Positions 1 through 8,347 of a DNA stretch of 64,000 bases are shown here, piece after piece. The DNA comes from Methylocystis sp. B8. GTDB lineage: Bacteria > Pseudomonadota > Alphaproteobacteria > Rhizobiales > Beijerinckiaceae. Positions within the stretch are counted from its first letter, which is position 1. Every line of letters begins with the position of its first letter. The DNA lies in assembly GCF_005771425.1 (NCBI RefSeq), contig NZ_VBTZ01000001.1, forward strand, positions 186,001 through 250,000, given 5' to 3'. The position numbers were made by a program, and so were the translations under genes. Below the pieces are notes generated by a model. It searched no databases and was not told the origin of the DNA. It worked only from the letters and a program-made list of their open reading frames with translations.

Positions 1-1621
1 GACGATCGAGCAGCGCCTGCACGATCTGCGCACAAAGAACGGACGCATCATCAAGCGCATCGAGGACGAACTCGCTAAGGAGTTCGCGGCGCGGGGCATC
101 ACTGCGGCGGTCACCGGACGCCAGAAGTCGCCCTATTCGGTGTGGCGCAAGATGGAGCGCAAATCGATTTCCTTCGAGCAGCTTTCCGACATTTTCGGCT
201 TCCGGATCATCGTCGGGACCGTGGAGGACTGCTATCGCGCGCTTGGCGTCGTGCATTCGAAATGGCCCAACGTTCCCGGCCGTTTCAAGGATTACATCTC
301 GACGCCGAAACAAAACGACTATCGTTCGATCCATACGACCGTGATCGGTCCCGGCCACCAGCGCGTCGAACTTCAGATTCGCACGGCTGAGATGCATGAG
401 ATCGCCCGCTTCGGCATCGCCGCACATGCGCTTTATAAGGACGCCATTGGGGCGCAGGGTCGCGAGGAGCTCGCCAAGGAAAGCCGCGCCTTCCGTTGGC
501 TGCAGGAAACGCTCGATCTCCTCGCGCATGGCGACAATCCCGAGGAATTCCTCGAGCACACCCGTCTGGAACTGTTCCAGGATCAGGTGTTCTGCTTCAC
601 GCCGAAGGGCGGATTGATCGCGCTGCCGCGCGGGGCGACGCCGATCGATTTCGCCTATGCCGTGCACACCAAGCTCGGCGATTCAGCGGTTGGCGCGAAG
701 ATCAACGGACGCGTCGCCCCGGTGCTGTCGCAGCTGAAAAACGGCGACGAGGTCGAGATCATCCGCGCCGAGGGGCATGTTCCGCCGGCCGCCTGGGAGG
801 CGGCGGTCGCGACCGGCAAGGCGCGCGCCGCGATCAGGCGCGCGACGCGTGACGCCGTACGCCAGCAATATGCAGGGCTTGGCCGCCAGATCGTCGAACG
901 CGCTTTTGAGCGCGCCGGCCGCGTCTGGAGCGAGGACAAGCTGAAATCGGCGCTAATGCGGCTCGCGCGCCCTTCAGTCGAAGACGCGCTCGCCGCCGTG
1001 GGCCGCGGCGAAATCTATTCGGGCGACGTCGTAAAGGCGGTCTATCCCGATTTCAGCGAAGAGCGCAGAGCCGCGCCGAGGCCCATCGGTCCGGGCGAAC
1101 CAGGATGGTTCGGCGTCAAGGCGAACGCCAATGTGGTTTTCAAGGCGCCGGGCGCGAAAGACGGCGGCAGCGCCATCCCCATTCGCGGATTGCGCGGCGA
1201 CGCGCCGGTGCGTTTCGCGCCGGAAGGGGGCGCGGTGCCGGGCGACCGCATCGTCGGCATTTTTACGCCCGGCGAAGGCATCACCATCTATCCGATTCAG
1301 TCGCCGTCGCTCACCGCCTTTGACGATCAGCCCGAACGCTGGCTCGACGTGCGCTGGGATATCGAAGCCGGCTCTTCCGCATTGTTTCCCGTCCGCATCG
1401 TCGTGACAGCGATCAATGAGCCGGGCTCGCTCGGCGCGCTCGCGACGCTGATCGGCGAGACCGGCGCCAATATCGACAACATCAGTTTCAAGGCGCATTC
1501 GCCTGACTTTCGCGAGATGACCTTCGATCTCGAAGTCGCCGACTTGAAACATTTGAACGGCGTCGTGACGCGCCTGCGCGCCAGCCCCTTGGTGAGCAAG
1601 GTCGAAAGGGTGATTGGGTGA
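1..1621 (+). CDS. rsh: RelA/SpoT homologue, (p)ppGpp synthetase/hydrolase (5' end outside window)
   Basis: Alarmone enzyme that makes and probably also degrades (p)ppGpp in the stringent response. The open frame enters from the left edge (codon phase begins at base 2), so the N-terminal HD hydrolase domain of a typical ~750-residue protein is missing. Visible in order: the synthetase domain (KSPYSVWRKM, IFGFRI, YISTPKQNDYRSIHTT, VELQIRT), a TGS domain (VFCFTPKGGLIALPRGATPIDFAY), a helical/linker region, and a C-terminal ACT domain (PVRIVV...EPGSLGALATLI) ending in KVERVIG. The synthetase motifs look intact. In alphaproteobacteria one Rsh usually does both reactions. The stop is TGA. The following genes are on the opposite strand and look like an insertion before pdxJ. 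Confidence 0.95.
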   Translation, partial: TIEQRLHDLRTKNGRIIKRIEDELAKEFAARGITAAVTGRQKSPYSVWRKMERKSISFEQLSDIFGFRIIVGTVEDCYRALGVVHSKWPNVPGRFKDYISTPKQNDYRSIHTTVIGPGHQRVELQIRTAEMHEIARFGIAAHALYKDAIGAQGREELAKESRAFRWLQETLDLLAHGDNPEEFLEHTRLELFQDQVFCFTPKGGLIALPRGATPIDFAYAVHTKLGDSAVGAKINGRVAPVLSQLKNGDEVEIIRAEGHVPPAAWEAAVATGKARAAIRRATRDAVRQQYAGLGRQIVERAFERAGRVWSEDKLKSALMRLARPSVEDALAAVGRGEIYSGDVVKAVYPDFSEERRAAPRPIGPGEPGWFGVKANANVVFKAPGAKDGGSAIPIRGLRGDAPVRFAPEGGAVPGDRIVGIFTPGEGITIYPIQSPSLTAFDDQPERWLDVRWDIEAGSSALFPVRIVVTAINEPGSLGALATLIGETGANIDNISFKAHSPDFREMTFDLEVADLKHLNGVVTRLRASPLVSKVERVIG

Positions 1622-1705
1622 GAGCGTAGCTGTGAGCGGTTTCAATCAGGTTCGATAATGAGCCTTATGCGACACGCGGAGCTTGGAGCGCATTACCATC
1701 AGCGA

Positions 1706-2164
1706 TTAATGTTCAGCTTCCAAATTTCTACAAGATACGAATTTCATATAGTTTTTTGGCTTAGGTAAATTCAGCTTCTCTAAATTGATTAGAGCGTCCT
1801 CGATCCAGTTACGTGCTTCAACAACGGGGTCTATAGTAACCGTAGAATCGCTACCATCGTCATTCATGTGTTTGACCGAGTTTTTTGACCCCAGCGTAAT
1901 TCCTAACGCTTTTTTGCGTTCGGTTTTTTGAGCGGTTTCGTATTCGACCTCTTTCCCGCTTTCAAGCACTTGGAACCCTATTTGGGCTTTCAAAGCGATA
2001 GTAGAAATGCGTTCATCTTTGGGCAAGTGTCTTCCGAATAATTCCTCTGCCGCCCCTGCCAAATGGATGGCTGAAAAGTAGCTTCGCTTCTCGATATATA
2101 GTTGCATCGCCGTATCGAGATACTCGTGCGCAATGTCCAGTTTTGTGTAAGTGGCTTCGGCCAT
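1706..2164 (-). CDS. Hypothetical protein, helical, base composition unlike neighbours
   Basis: I do not recognise this 152-residue protein. The start chosen is the ATG at 2164, which has a GGGGAGAGG SD sequence about five bases upstream; a longer frame reaches 2215 without such a signal. The N-terminal half is a helical repeat-like stretch (HEYLDTAMQLYIEKRSYFSAIHLAGAAEELF), which resembles HEPN-type or TPR-like helices by eye, but no catalytic motif is evident. The rest is charged, with a Ser/Thr/Asp-rich patch. Codon use is clearly AT-richer than the surrounding genes (many aaa, ttt, gaa and ttc runs), which suggests transfer. It lies between rsh and pdxJ, a normally conserved junction. Function unknown. 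Confidence 0.7.
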   Translation of the reverse strand: MAEATYTKLDIAHEYLDTAMQLYIEKRSYFSAIHLAGAAEELFGRHLPKDERISTIALKAQIGFQVLESGKEVEYETAQKTERKKALGITLGSKNSVKHMNDDGSDSTVTIDPVVEARNWIEDALINLEKLNLPKPKNYMKFVSCRNLEAEH

Positions 2165-2218
2165 TTGGCCTCTCCCCAAGTAACGCCTGTTCGTCCACTC
2201 TACGCGCATGTGCAAAAA

Positions 2219-2665
2219 TCAAGACTTCTGCCGCATCTCCGCCTGAGCTTTTAGAGCGGAATTCATCGCCTCAAACCCTTGCTGGGTCGCCGGCAACATC
2301 CCGCTCAACATTCCGGCCAAGAGGCCCGAAAATATTTCCCCGTGCCTTAGGCGCGTTCGCTTCTCATCAAGCGGCTCAAGCAGGAAATAATGTTCGCCAT
2401 CGAGCAACCCTTTGACGAATACCCGTCCAAGCCAGCGCAATTCTGAATTAGGACTCAGCGCGAGGACCACCGGATTAAACCGCATGGCGGGTTTACCCGG
2501 AGGAGCAATCCTAAGAGAGAGCGTTTCTCCTTGCGCCAGATTTCCAGAGATCCCGGTGATGAAGGGGTTCCATGAAGGCATGTGGTTGAAATCAGTTAAG
2601 ATGCCCCAGACGCAAGCTGCAGGAGCTTCGATCTCGATTTCTGTTTCAATATGGCGTTGAACCAT
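2219..2665 (-). CDS. SRPBCC (START/Bet v1-like) domain protein
   Basis: A 148-residue protein of the SRPBCC hydrophobic-cavity superfamily. It begins MVQRHIETEIEIEAPAACVW, with the characteristic beta strand and the following W-ILTDFNHMPSWNPF segment, and ends in a long C-terminal helix (GMLPATQQGFEAMNSALKAQAE). This family binds small lipophilic ligands; the ligand here cannot be read. The start at 2665 is chosen because GGAGGAG sits five bases upstream; a longer frame to 2824 is unsupported and would run into the pdxJ fragment. It is 54 bases downstream of the AT-richer gene on the same strand and belongs to the accessory patch between rsh and pdxJ. Confidence 0.8.
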   Translation of the reverse strand: MVQRHIETEIEIEAPAACVWGILTDFNHMPSWNPFITGISGNLAQGETLSLRIAPPGKPAMRFNPVVLALSPNSELRWLGRVFVKGLLDGEHYFLLEPLDEKRTRLRHGEIFSGLLAGMLSGMLPATQQGFEAMNSALKAQAEMRQKS

Positions 2666-2774
2666 TCGCTCCTCCGCTGCTCCTAATTCGGTGCAAAAAC
2701 TAGGGATGGCGCCAAACCGGCCGGATCGATTTTCAAAGAGTTGTGCAGAAACCTCCAATGGCGAGCGTGCCGCC

Positions 2775-2850
2775 TGCGCGCTATGAGAGAGCATGACGAT
2801 CAAATCCCTTTGCCTTGGCGTCAATGTCGATCATGTCGCGACCGTCCGCA
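2775..2850 (+). pseudogene. Duplicated 5' fragment of pdxJ (start region and first ~19 codons)
   Basis: The sequence around an ATG at 2793 copies the start of pdxJ at 3860. Bases 2812-2850 are identical to 3879-3917 (39 of 39), encoding [12 protein letters not shown]. The upstream part (GCGCGCTAT, purine-rich SD and start codon) is similar but diverged, and codons 3-7 differ with no gap (MTIKSLCLGV versus [10 protein letters not shown]). Homology stops 13 bases before the stop codon of the AraC-type gene, after which the frame reads unrelated codons to a TGA. This is a truncated relic flanking the regulator, not a functional gene. Confidence 0.85.
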
Positions 2851-2863
2851 CCACCGCCAGACC

Positions 2864-3745
2864 CTACTTGAGCGGCAAATATATCTCGGTCAAATGGCGA
2901 TGTTCGGGCGTATCGTGATCGAGGTTCAGATAGTGGAAATAGACCGGGAAATCCCGAAGTTCTTCTCCAGATTCCGGCAGCCAATGGCGATAGAGCGCAT
3001 AAACGCTCTCGTCGATCCGGTCGCGCGAACCGGCATGGACCGTCATGGCGCAGCGTCCGCCGGGGATCGTCTTCGTCACGACGCCTTGTTCATTGCCGGC
3101 GACCGGCTCCGTCACCGATCCGCAAATATCGAAGCGAAACTCCTCCGGCGGCGTCGTATTGGGGTCATTATACGGCACCCCATAGGTCTCGCACTGGCTG
3201 ACGGGAGAAAGTCCGGACGACTTTCGCCAGGCGATGAAGCGCTGCACTGAATCGTTGAGCAGCGCCGGCGCGCCTCGATGTTCGAGCGCCGCGACCAATA
3301 TCGGTTCGACGTCGATGATCTTTACGTCCATGTCATTCGTCCTTTCGCTGAGTGGGAGGCTTATGCGAGATCGCGCGCTCCATGACGCCCAGTCCGGCTT
3401 CTTGCGGAACGCGCTGGGCGTCTGGCCGAATGCGGCTTTGAAGGCGCGCGAGAATGATTCAGGATTTTCGAACCCTGAATCCAAAGCGACGTCGGTGATC
3501 GGCGCGGTCGGATTGAATGCGAGACGATAGGCGGCTCTCTTGAGCCTCATGAATTGAATGTAGCGTGAGAGGCTAATCCCGCAGTGTTGGGAAAATTGCC
3601 GATGGAAATGGAATTTTGAAAAGTTCGCGACGTCGCTCAGCACGTCGACGGTAAGGTCTTCGTAGAGATGCTTGTCAATGTAAGCGAGCACGCGATTGAT
3701 GCGTCGCGCATAGACGGGTTCCTTTGATCTTGTCCTGGTCTCCAT
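2864..3745 (-). CDS. AraC-family regulator with GyrI-like effector-binding domain
   Basis: A 293-residue transcription factor. Residues ~12-115 form the AraC/XylS double helix-turn-helix (RINRVLAYIDKHLYEDLTVD, FSKFHFHRQFSQHCG, SGFENPESFSRAFKAAFGQTP), placed N-terminally. Residues ~138-293 form a GyrI-like (SOB/Rob C-terminal type) ligand-binding domain, with VKIIDVEPILVAALEHRG and the closing FPVYFHYLNLD...TEIYLPLK. This architecture is known for drug- or small-molecule-responsive regulators; the inducer is unknown. No obvious target gene sits next to it apart from the SRPBCC gene on the same strand. The gene is bracketed by direct copies of the pdxJ start, suggesting arrival by insertion or recombination. 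Confidence 0.9.
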   Translation of the reverse strand: METRTRSKEPVYARRINRVLAYIDKHLYEDLTVDVLSDVANFSKFHFHRQFSQHCGISLSRYIQFMRLKRAAYRLAFNPTAPITDVALDSGFENPESFSRAFKAAFGQTPSAFRKKPDWASWSARSRISLPLSERTNDMDVKIIDVEPILVAALEHRGAPALLNDSVQRFIAWRKSSGLSPVSQCETYGVPYNDPNTTPPEEFRFDICGSVTEPVAGNEQGVVTKTIPGGRCAMTVHAGSRDRIDESVYALYRHWLPESGEELRDFPVYFHYLNLDHDTPEHRHLTEIYLPLK

Positions 3746-3859
3746 TTTTGCATCGTATCAAGCGCGGGGACCGACTTCTTGACCGAAATTGCTCATTGAG
3801 CCGCTGCGCCAGCCGCGCGCCCAATGACAAACCGTCCGCCCGCGCGCTATAGGAGCGCA

Positions 3860-4615
3860 ATGACCTCGCCTCCCCTTCGCCTTGGCGTCAATGTCGATCA
3901 TGTCGCGACCGTCCGCAACGCGCGCGGCGGCCCGCGGCCCGACCCAGTGCGCGCCGCGCTGCTCGCCATCGAAGCCGGCGCCGACGGGATCACCGCGCAT
4001 CTGCGCGAAGACCGCCGTCACATCAACGACGCGGACATGGCGCGGTTGAAGGCGGCGATATCGAAGCCGCTCAACTTCGAAATGGCGGCGACCGAGCAGA
4101 TGCTCGACATCGCCGTCGCGACGGCGCCGCACGCCGTCTGCCTCGTGCCGGAAAAGCGCACCGAGCGCACGACCGAGGGCGGCCTCGATGTCGTCGGCCA
4201 GCACGACTACCTTATGCCTTACGTCGATCAGCTGACTCGAGAGGGCGTGCGCGTGTCGCTTTTCATCGAGCCCTCGACGGAGGCGCTCGACGCCGCCGTT
4301 TCCATCAAGGCGCCGGTCGTGGAGCTCCATACGGGCGCCTGGTGCCACGCCGTCGAGGTCGGCGATACGCGGCGGGCGGAGGCGGAGTTCGCGCGGATCG
4401 CTGAGGCTGCCGACTATGGCGCGCAGCGTGGGCTCGAAATCCACGCGGGGCATGGCCTCGATTATGAGACGGCGCGCCGAGTCTGCGCGCTGCCGCAGGT
4501 CGTCGAGCTCAACATCGGGCATTTTCTCATCGGCGAGGCGATATTCGTCGGGCTCGCGGAGGCGATCCGGCGCATGCGTCAGGCCATGGAGCAGGGCCGG
4601 GCGCAACCTCTCTGA
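3860..4615 (+). CDS. pdxJ: Pyridoxine 5'-phosphate synthase
   Basis: Last step of the DXP-dependent vitamin B6 route: condenses 3-amino-1-hydroxyacetone 1-phosphate with deoxyxylulose 5-phosphate in the cytosol. 251 residues, normal for the family. Conserved signatures seen: [17 protein letters not shown] at the N-terminus, [48 protein letters not shown], and HAGHGLDY...[13 protein letters not shown] at the end. The start at 3860 is preferred because AGGAG lies upstream; an earlier in-frame ATG at 3824 would add 12 residues without family support. The N-terminal coding sequence is duplicated at 2793-2850. Confidence 0.97.
   Translation: MTSPPLRLGVNVDHVATVRNARGGPRPDPVRAALLAIEAGADGITAHLREDRRHINDADMARLKAAISKPLNFEMAATEQMLDIAVATAPHAVCLVPEKRTERTTEGGLDVVGQHDYLMPYVDQLTREGVRVSLFIEPSTEALDAAVSIKAPVVELHTGAWCHAVEVGDTRRAEAEFARIAEAADYGAQRGLEIHAGHGLDYETARRVCALPQVVELNIGHFLIGEAIFVGLAEAIRRMRQAMEQGRAQPL
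3879..3917. repeat. 39-base exact direct repeat inside pdxJ, second copy at 2812-2850
   Basis: Perfect 39-base match between the pdxJ coding start and the relic at 2812-2850, same orientation, bracketing the AraC-GyrI gene. Bases immediately before the block are much less similar, so the exact block is sharper than expected from simple decay of an old duplication. Confidence 0.9.
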
Positions 4616-4844
4616 AGCCGAGGCAGCCTGGTCGGCGCGTAGGCAGGGAAAGCCCTGGCGTTAGCGTTAATCCCACAATCCGCCAAGTCTTGGCTGAATG
4701 GCTAAAGTGGCGCGTGGTCATCTATTTGACGCTAACCCGTCGCAATCGTTTGGCGCCGGCGCAGGTTCTCATCGAAGCTGTAGCGTGGTAAGCGGGACGG
4801 CCGGGCGGGCCGACGCCGCCCAAATGCATGAGGAGTGAGTCGGC

Positions 4845-5633
4845 TTGAGCAGGAACGTTCCGGTGGCTGAAAAGCGCGAAGAGGGCGGTTTTTTAGAAAC
4901 CATTAAGGTCATCCTCCAGGCGCTGGCGATCGCGCTCGTCATCCGCACGCTGCTCTTTCAGCCGTTCAATATTCCTTCCGGCTCGATGATCCCGACGCTG
5001 CTCATCGGCGACTATGTGTTCGTGTCGAAATATTCCTACGGCTATTCGAATTACTCGATGCCGTTTGGGCCCGATATTTTTTCCGGCCGCATTCTGGCGT
5101 CGCCGCCGAACCGCGGCGACGTTGTCGTCTTCAAGCTGCCGCGGGACAATGAGACCGACTATATCAAGCGCGTCATCGGCCTTCCCGGCGACCGCATCCA
5201 GGTCATCGACGGTCGGCTTTACATCAACGGCGTCATCGTGCCGCGCACGCCGATCGAAAAGGCCGTGACTGAAAATCGCGAGGGACGCGACGTCCCTGTG
5301 ACGACCTACAGGGAAACGCTGCCAGGGAACAGCGATCATCCGCCGGTCGAACACACGATCATCGAAATCGAGGGCGATCACGGCATCAACGACAGCACCG
5401 AACTCTTCGTCGTTCCGCCTGATCACTATTTCATGATGGGCGATAACCGTGACAACTCCACCGACTCGCGCATCGCGCCGGAGCTTGGCGGCGTCGGCTT
5501 TGTGCCTTTCGTCAATCTCGTGGGCCGCGCCGAGATCATTTTCTTCTCGGTCAAGAAAGATGAATCGGCGCTCGCCTTCTGGCGCTGGCCATGGTCGGTG
5601 CGTTGGGACCGGCTGTTTCGACCTGTTCATTGA
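4845..5633 (+). CDS. lepB: Signal peptidase I
   Basis: Membrane-bound serine protease (family S26) that removes signal peptides from exported proteins on the periplasmic side. 262 residues: an N-terminal transmembrane helix (~20-37, VILQALAIALVIRTLLF), then box B with the catalytic Ser47 (IPSGSMIPTLL), the catalytic Lys108 (DYIKRVIGLPGD), and box E (MMGDNRDNSTDSR). The start is TTG at 4845, supported by AGGAG nine bases upstream; an in-frame GTG at 4863 is an alternative. It heads the lepB-rnc-era run. In many alphaproteobacteria acpS precedes lepB, but the 229 bases upstream hold no acpS-like frame. Confidence 0.96.
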   Translation: MSRNVPVAEKREEGGFLETIKVILQALAIALVIRTLLFQPFNIPSGSMIPTLLIGDYVFVSKYSYGYSNYSMPFGPDIFSGRILASPPNRGDVVVFKLPRDNETDYIKRVIGLPGDRIQVIDGRLYINGVIVPRTPIEKAVTENREGRDVPVTTYRETLPGNSDHPPVEHTIIEIEGDHGINDSTELFVVPPDHYFMMGDNRDNSTDSRIAPELGGVGFVPFVNLVGRAEIIFFSVKKDESALAFWRWPWSVRWDRLFRPVH

Positions 5634-5652
5634 CCAGACGCGCGGGCGTGAC

Positions 5653-6357
5653 ATGACGCGCGGCCGCGACGAGGGGCTCGCCGCGCTCGAAGCGCGCATC
5701 GGACATGAATTTGCCGATCCGACCCTGCTCGCGCGCGCGCTGACCCATGTCACCGCCTCCTCCGCCCGGCGCGACTCATACGAGCGGCTCGAGTTTCTGG
5801 GCGACCGGGTGCTCGGTCTCGCCGTCGCCCACATGCTCTACGACGCCTTTCCGAACGAGAGCGAGGGCGAGCTGTCGCGTCGTCTCGCAGCGCTCGTGCG
5901 CAAGGAGACCTGCGCCGAGGTTGCGGAGACCTGGGGCGTTGGCCCTGCGATGCGACTTGGCGAGGGCGAGGCCCAGACTGGCGGACGCGGCAAACGCGCC
6001 TTGCTGGGCGACATTTGCGAAGCGATCATCGGCGCGGCCTTTCTCGACGGCGGCGCGGCCGCGGCCGAACGCATTGTCCGCAAGGCTTTCAGCAACCGCA
6101 TGGCGAGCGGCCAGGATTTGCGTGACGCCAAGACCGCCTTGCAGGAATGGGCGCAGGCGCGTGGCCTGCCCACGCCGCGCTACCAGCTTGTCGCCCGCAG
6201 CGGACCGGACCATGCGCCTTTCTTCGAAGTCGCCGTGGATGTGAAAGGATTTCCGCCGACGCCGGGCTCGGGCGCCTCGAAACGCGCCGCCGAACAGGCC
6301 GCCGCGGCGGCCTTTCTGGTGCGTGAAGGCGCTGGCGCAGGAAAGGGCGAGGCGTGA
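5653..6357 (+). CDS. rnc: Ribonuclease III
   Basis: Double-stranded-RNA endonuclease for rRNA and mRNA processing. 234 residues. The RNase III signature ERLEFLGDRVL is at residues 44-54, with the second acidic cluster in LLGDICEAIIGA, followed by a C-terminal double-stranded-RNA-binding domain (~160-228: DAKTALQEWAQ...PFFEVAV...GSGASKRAAEQAAAAAFL). The start is the ATG at 5653, 19 bases after the lepB stop; no strong SD is visible, so translation is probably coupled. Its stop overlaps the GTG of era by four bases (GTGA), the usual rnc-era pairing. Confidence 0.96.
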   Translation: MTRGRDEGLAALEARIGHEFADPTLLARALTHVTASSARRDSYERLEFLGDRVLGLAVAHMLYDAFPNESEGELSRRLAALVRKETCAEVAETWGVGPAMRLGEGEAQTGGRGKRALLGDICEAIIGAAFLDGGAAAAERIVRKAFSNRMASGQDLRDAKTALQEWAQARGLPTPRYQLVARSGPDHAPFFEVAVDVKGFPPTPGSGASKRAAEQAAAAAFLVREGAGAGKGEA

Positions 6358-7280
6358 GCGAAGGGCGCCACGCGCAGCGAGAAGAGACGCGTTGCGGCTT
6401 CGCGGCGCTCGTCGGCGCGCCCAACGCCGGCAAGTCGACGCTGCTCAATCAGCTCGTCGGCGCCAAGGTCTCGATCGTGTCGCGCAAGGCGCAGACGACT
6501 CGGGCGCTGGTTCGCGGCATCGCCATTGAGGCCGTAACGCAGATCATCCTTGTCGATACGCCAGGCATCTTCAAACCGAAGCGCAGGTTGGATCGCGCCA
6601 TGGTCGCAAGCGCGCTGTCGGGCGCCGCCGACGCCGACGTGATTGCGTTGCTCGTCGATTCGCGCAAAGGCCTGGATGAGGAGGTTGAAGCAATATTAAC
6701 GCAGCTTCAGCAGACGAGGGCGCCGAAACTTCTCGTCCTGAACAAGATCGACCTCATTCCCCGCGAAAAGCTGCTTGCGTTGGCGCAGACGCTGAACGCG
6801 CGCGAGAAATTCGACGAAACTTTCATGATTTCGGCCTTAAACGGCGACGGCGTCGACGATCTGCGACGGGCGCTCGCGCAGCGCATGAAGCCTTCGCCCT
6901 GGCTCTATCCCGAAGACCAACTCTCCGACGCGCCGCTGCGGTTGCTCGCCGCCGAGATCACGCGCGAGAAAATCTACGAGCGCCTGCACGACGAATTGCC
7001 CTATCAGTCGACGGTCGAAACCGAGTCCTGGACAAACCAAAAGGACGGGTCGGCGCGTATCGAGCAGACGATCTATGTCGCGCGCGACAGTCAGAAGAAG
7101 ATCGTCCTCGGCGAGGGCGGCCGCACCATTAAGGCGATCGGCCAGGCGGCGCGCAAAGAAATCGCCGAAGCCGCTGAACAGCCGGTGCATCTCTTCCTTT
7201 TTGTGAAGGTTCGGGAGAATTGGGCCGACGATCCGGAGCGTTACCGTGAGATGCGGCTGGAGTTTCCAAAAGGCGAGTAG
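6354..7280 (+). CDS. era: GTPase Era
   Basis: Ribosome-associated GTPase needed for 16S rRNA maturation and 30S assembly. 308 residues. P-loop GAPNAGKST at 21-29, the effector-region Thr in KAQTTR, switch II DTPGIF, NKIDLI as the base-specificity motif, and a C-terminal KH RNA-binding domain (VLGEGGRTIKAIGQAARKEI). The start is GTG, overlapping the rnc stop by four bases, showing translational coupling in lepB-rnc-era. A short intergenic region separates it from the DUF1737 gene and recO on the same strand. Confidence 0.97.
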   Translation: MSEGRHAQREETRCGFAALVGAPNAGKSTLLNQLVGAKVSIVSRKAQTTRALVRGIAIEAVTQIILVDTPGIFKPKRRLDRAMVASALSGAADADVIALLVDSRKGLDEEVEAILTQLQQTRAPKLLVLNKIDLIPREKLLALAQTLNAREKFDETFMISALNGDGVDDLRRALAQRMKPSPWLYPEDQLSDAPLRLLAAEITREKIYERLHDELPYQSTVETESWTNQKDGSARIEQTIYVARDSQKKIVLGEGGRTIKAIGQAARKEIAEAAEQPVHLFLFVKVRENWADDPERYREMRLEFPKGE

Positions 7281-7365
7281 TATTCAAAACGACAAGCGCA
7301 GCCGTTTGTCGATTCTCTCCTTTATTCTCATCAATGCGCCGACTGCGTCGGAGCCAGGGCGCGAC

Positions 7366-7593
7366 ATGACCCAGCCTTCAAAACGCTTCACCGCTTATCG
7401 CTATCTCACCGGGCCGGACGACGCAGCCTTCTGTCATCGCGTCACGGAGGCCTTAAGCCGTGGCTGGACCCTCTATGGTTCGCCAGCCTTGACCTATGAT
7501 TCCGTGAACAAACGCGTCATCTGCGGTCAGGCGTTGACCAAAGAGGTCGAGGACGCAGAATATAGGGCGGACTTGACGCTCGGAGATTTGTAG
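7366..7593 (+). CDS. DUF1737-type small protein
   Basis: 75-residue cytosolic protein matching the DUF1737 pattern: FTAYRYLTGPDDAAFC near the start, GWTLYGSPALTYD and ICGQALTKEV later. The family is small and of unknown function. The start is the ATG at 7366; the open frame extends upstream to 7246, but that part overlaps the era 3' end and has no family similarity. It sits between era and recO on the same strand, 22 bases before recO, so cotranscription is likely. Confidence 0.8.
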   Translation: MTQPSKRFTAYRYLTGPDDAAFCHRVTEALSRGWTLYGSPALTYDSVNKRVICGQALTKEVEDAEYRADLTLGDL

Positions 7594-7615
7594 CAAGGCG
7601 GGCTAAGGCGAAGAT

Positions 7616-8347
7616 ATGGATTGGCGGGACGACGGCCTCGTCATGGGCGCGCGCCGGCATGGCGAGACCTCTGTCATTCTGGAACTGATGACGCGTGGAC
7701 ATGGTCGCCATCTCGGCCTCGTGCGCGGCGGCCGCTCGCGCCGGCTTCGTCCGGTTCTACAGCCCGGCAATCTCGTCGCCGCGCAGTGGCGCGCGCGTCT
7801 TGAAGACCATCTCGGCGCCTTGACGGTCGAACCGCTTGCGGCACGCGCCGCCCATCTCCTCGATCGCGCCGTGGCGCTCAATGGCGTCGCCTCGCTTTGC
7901 GCGCTTTTGCGTCTGTTGCCGGAGCGCGATCCTCATGAGGATTTGTTCGAAATGGCTGACGCCATCGCGGCGCGGCTTGGCGACATTCGCGATTTCGAAA
8001 TCGCCGCGACAATGATGGCGCGATTCGAGCTTGCGCTGCTCGGCGCGCTCGGCTTCGGACTCGATCTCAACGCATGCGCGCTGACCGGCGCGCAGGACGA
8101 TCTCGCTTATGTGTCGCCGAAATCAGGCCGCGCGGTGAGTCGCGCCGCCGGCGCGCCCTGGCGCGACAGGCTGTTGCCCTATCCCGACTTTCTTCAACAT
8201 GAGAGTATTGCGGCGGCGCGGGGGGATCTTATCGCAGCATTCCGATTGACCGGATATTTCCTGACGCGCGACGTGCTGAACCCGCGCGGCGTCACGCTGC
8301 CTGCTGCGCGCGACCTTTACATCGACGCTCTTGCGCGCGCGGCCTAG
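7616..8347 (+). CDS. recO: DNA repair protein RecO
   Basis: Recombination mediator that helps load RecA on SSB-coated single-stranded DNA in the RecFOR pathway. 243 residues: an N-terminal OB fold (MDWRDDGLVMGARRHGE..., HLGLVRGGRSR...LQPGNLV), followed by the helical domain with FELALLGALGFGLDL. The zinc-finger cysteines of some RecO proteins are absent; only scattered Cys are seen, as is usual in alphaproteobacteria. Its position after era is the canonical alphaproteobacterial order. The stop overlaps the end of a small convergent gene. Confidence 0.93.
   Translation: MDWRDDGLVMGARRHGETSVILELMTRGHGRHLGLVRGGRSRRLRPVLQPGNLVAAQWRARLEDHLGALTVEPLAARAAHLLDRAVALNGVASLCALLRLLPERDPHEDLFEMADAIAARLGDIRDFEIAATMMARFELALLGALGFGLDLNACALTGAQDDLAYVSPKSGRAVSRAAGAPWRDRLLPYPDFLQHESIAAARGDLIAAFRLTGYFLTRDVLNPRGVTLPAARDLYIDALARAA

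Noticed and set aside
974-1645. Long minus-strand frame opposite rsh
   Set aside because: Shadow of a high-GC gene: Arg/Ala/Asp-rich with no family motif, fully inside the conserved TGS/ACT region.
3758-4606. 282-codon minus-strand frame opposite pdxJ
   Set aside because: Antisense of a conserved gene; its repeat similarity with the frame near 2850 only mirrors the pdxJ duplication.
4893-5834. 313-codon minus-strand frame over lepB and rnc
   Set aside because: Antisense of two certain genes, composition typical of GC-driven open frames.
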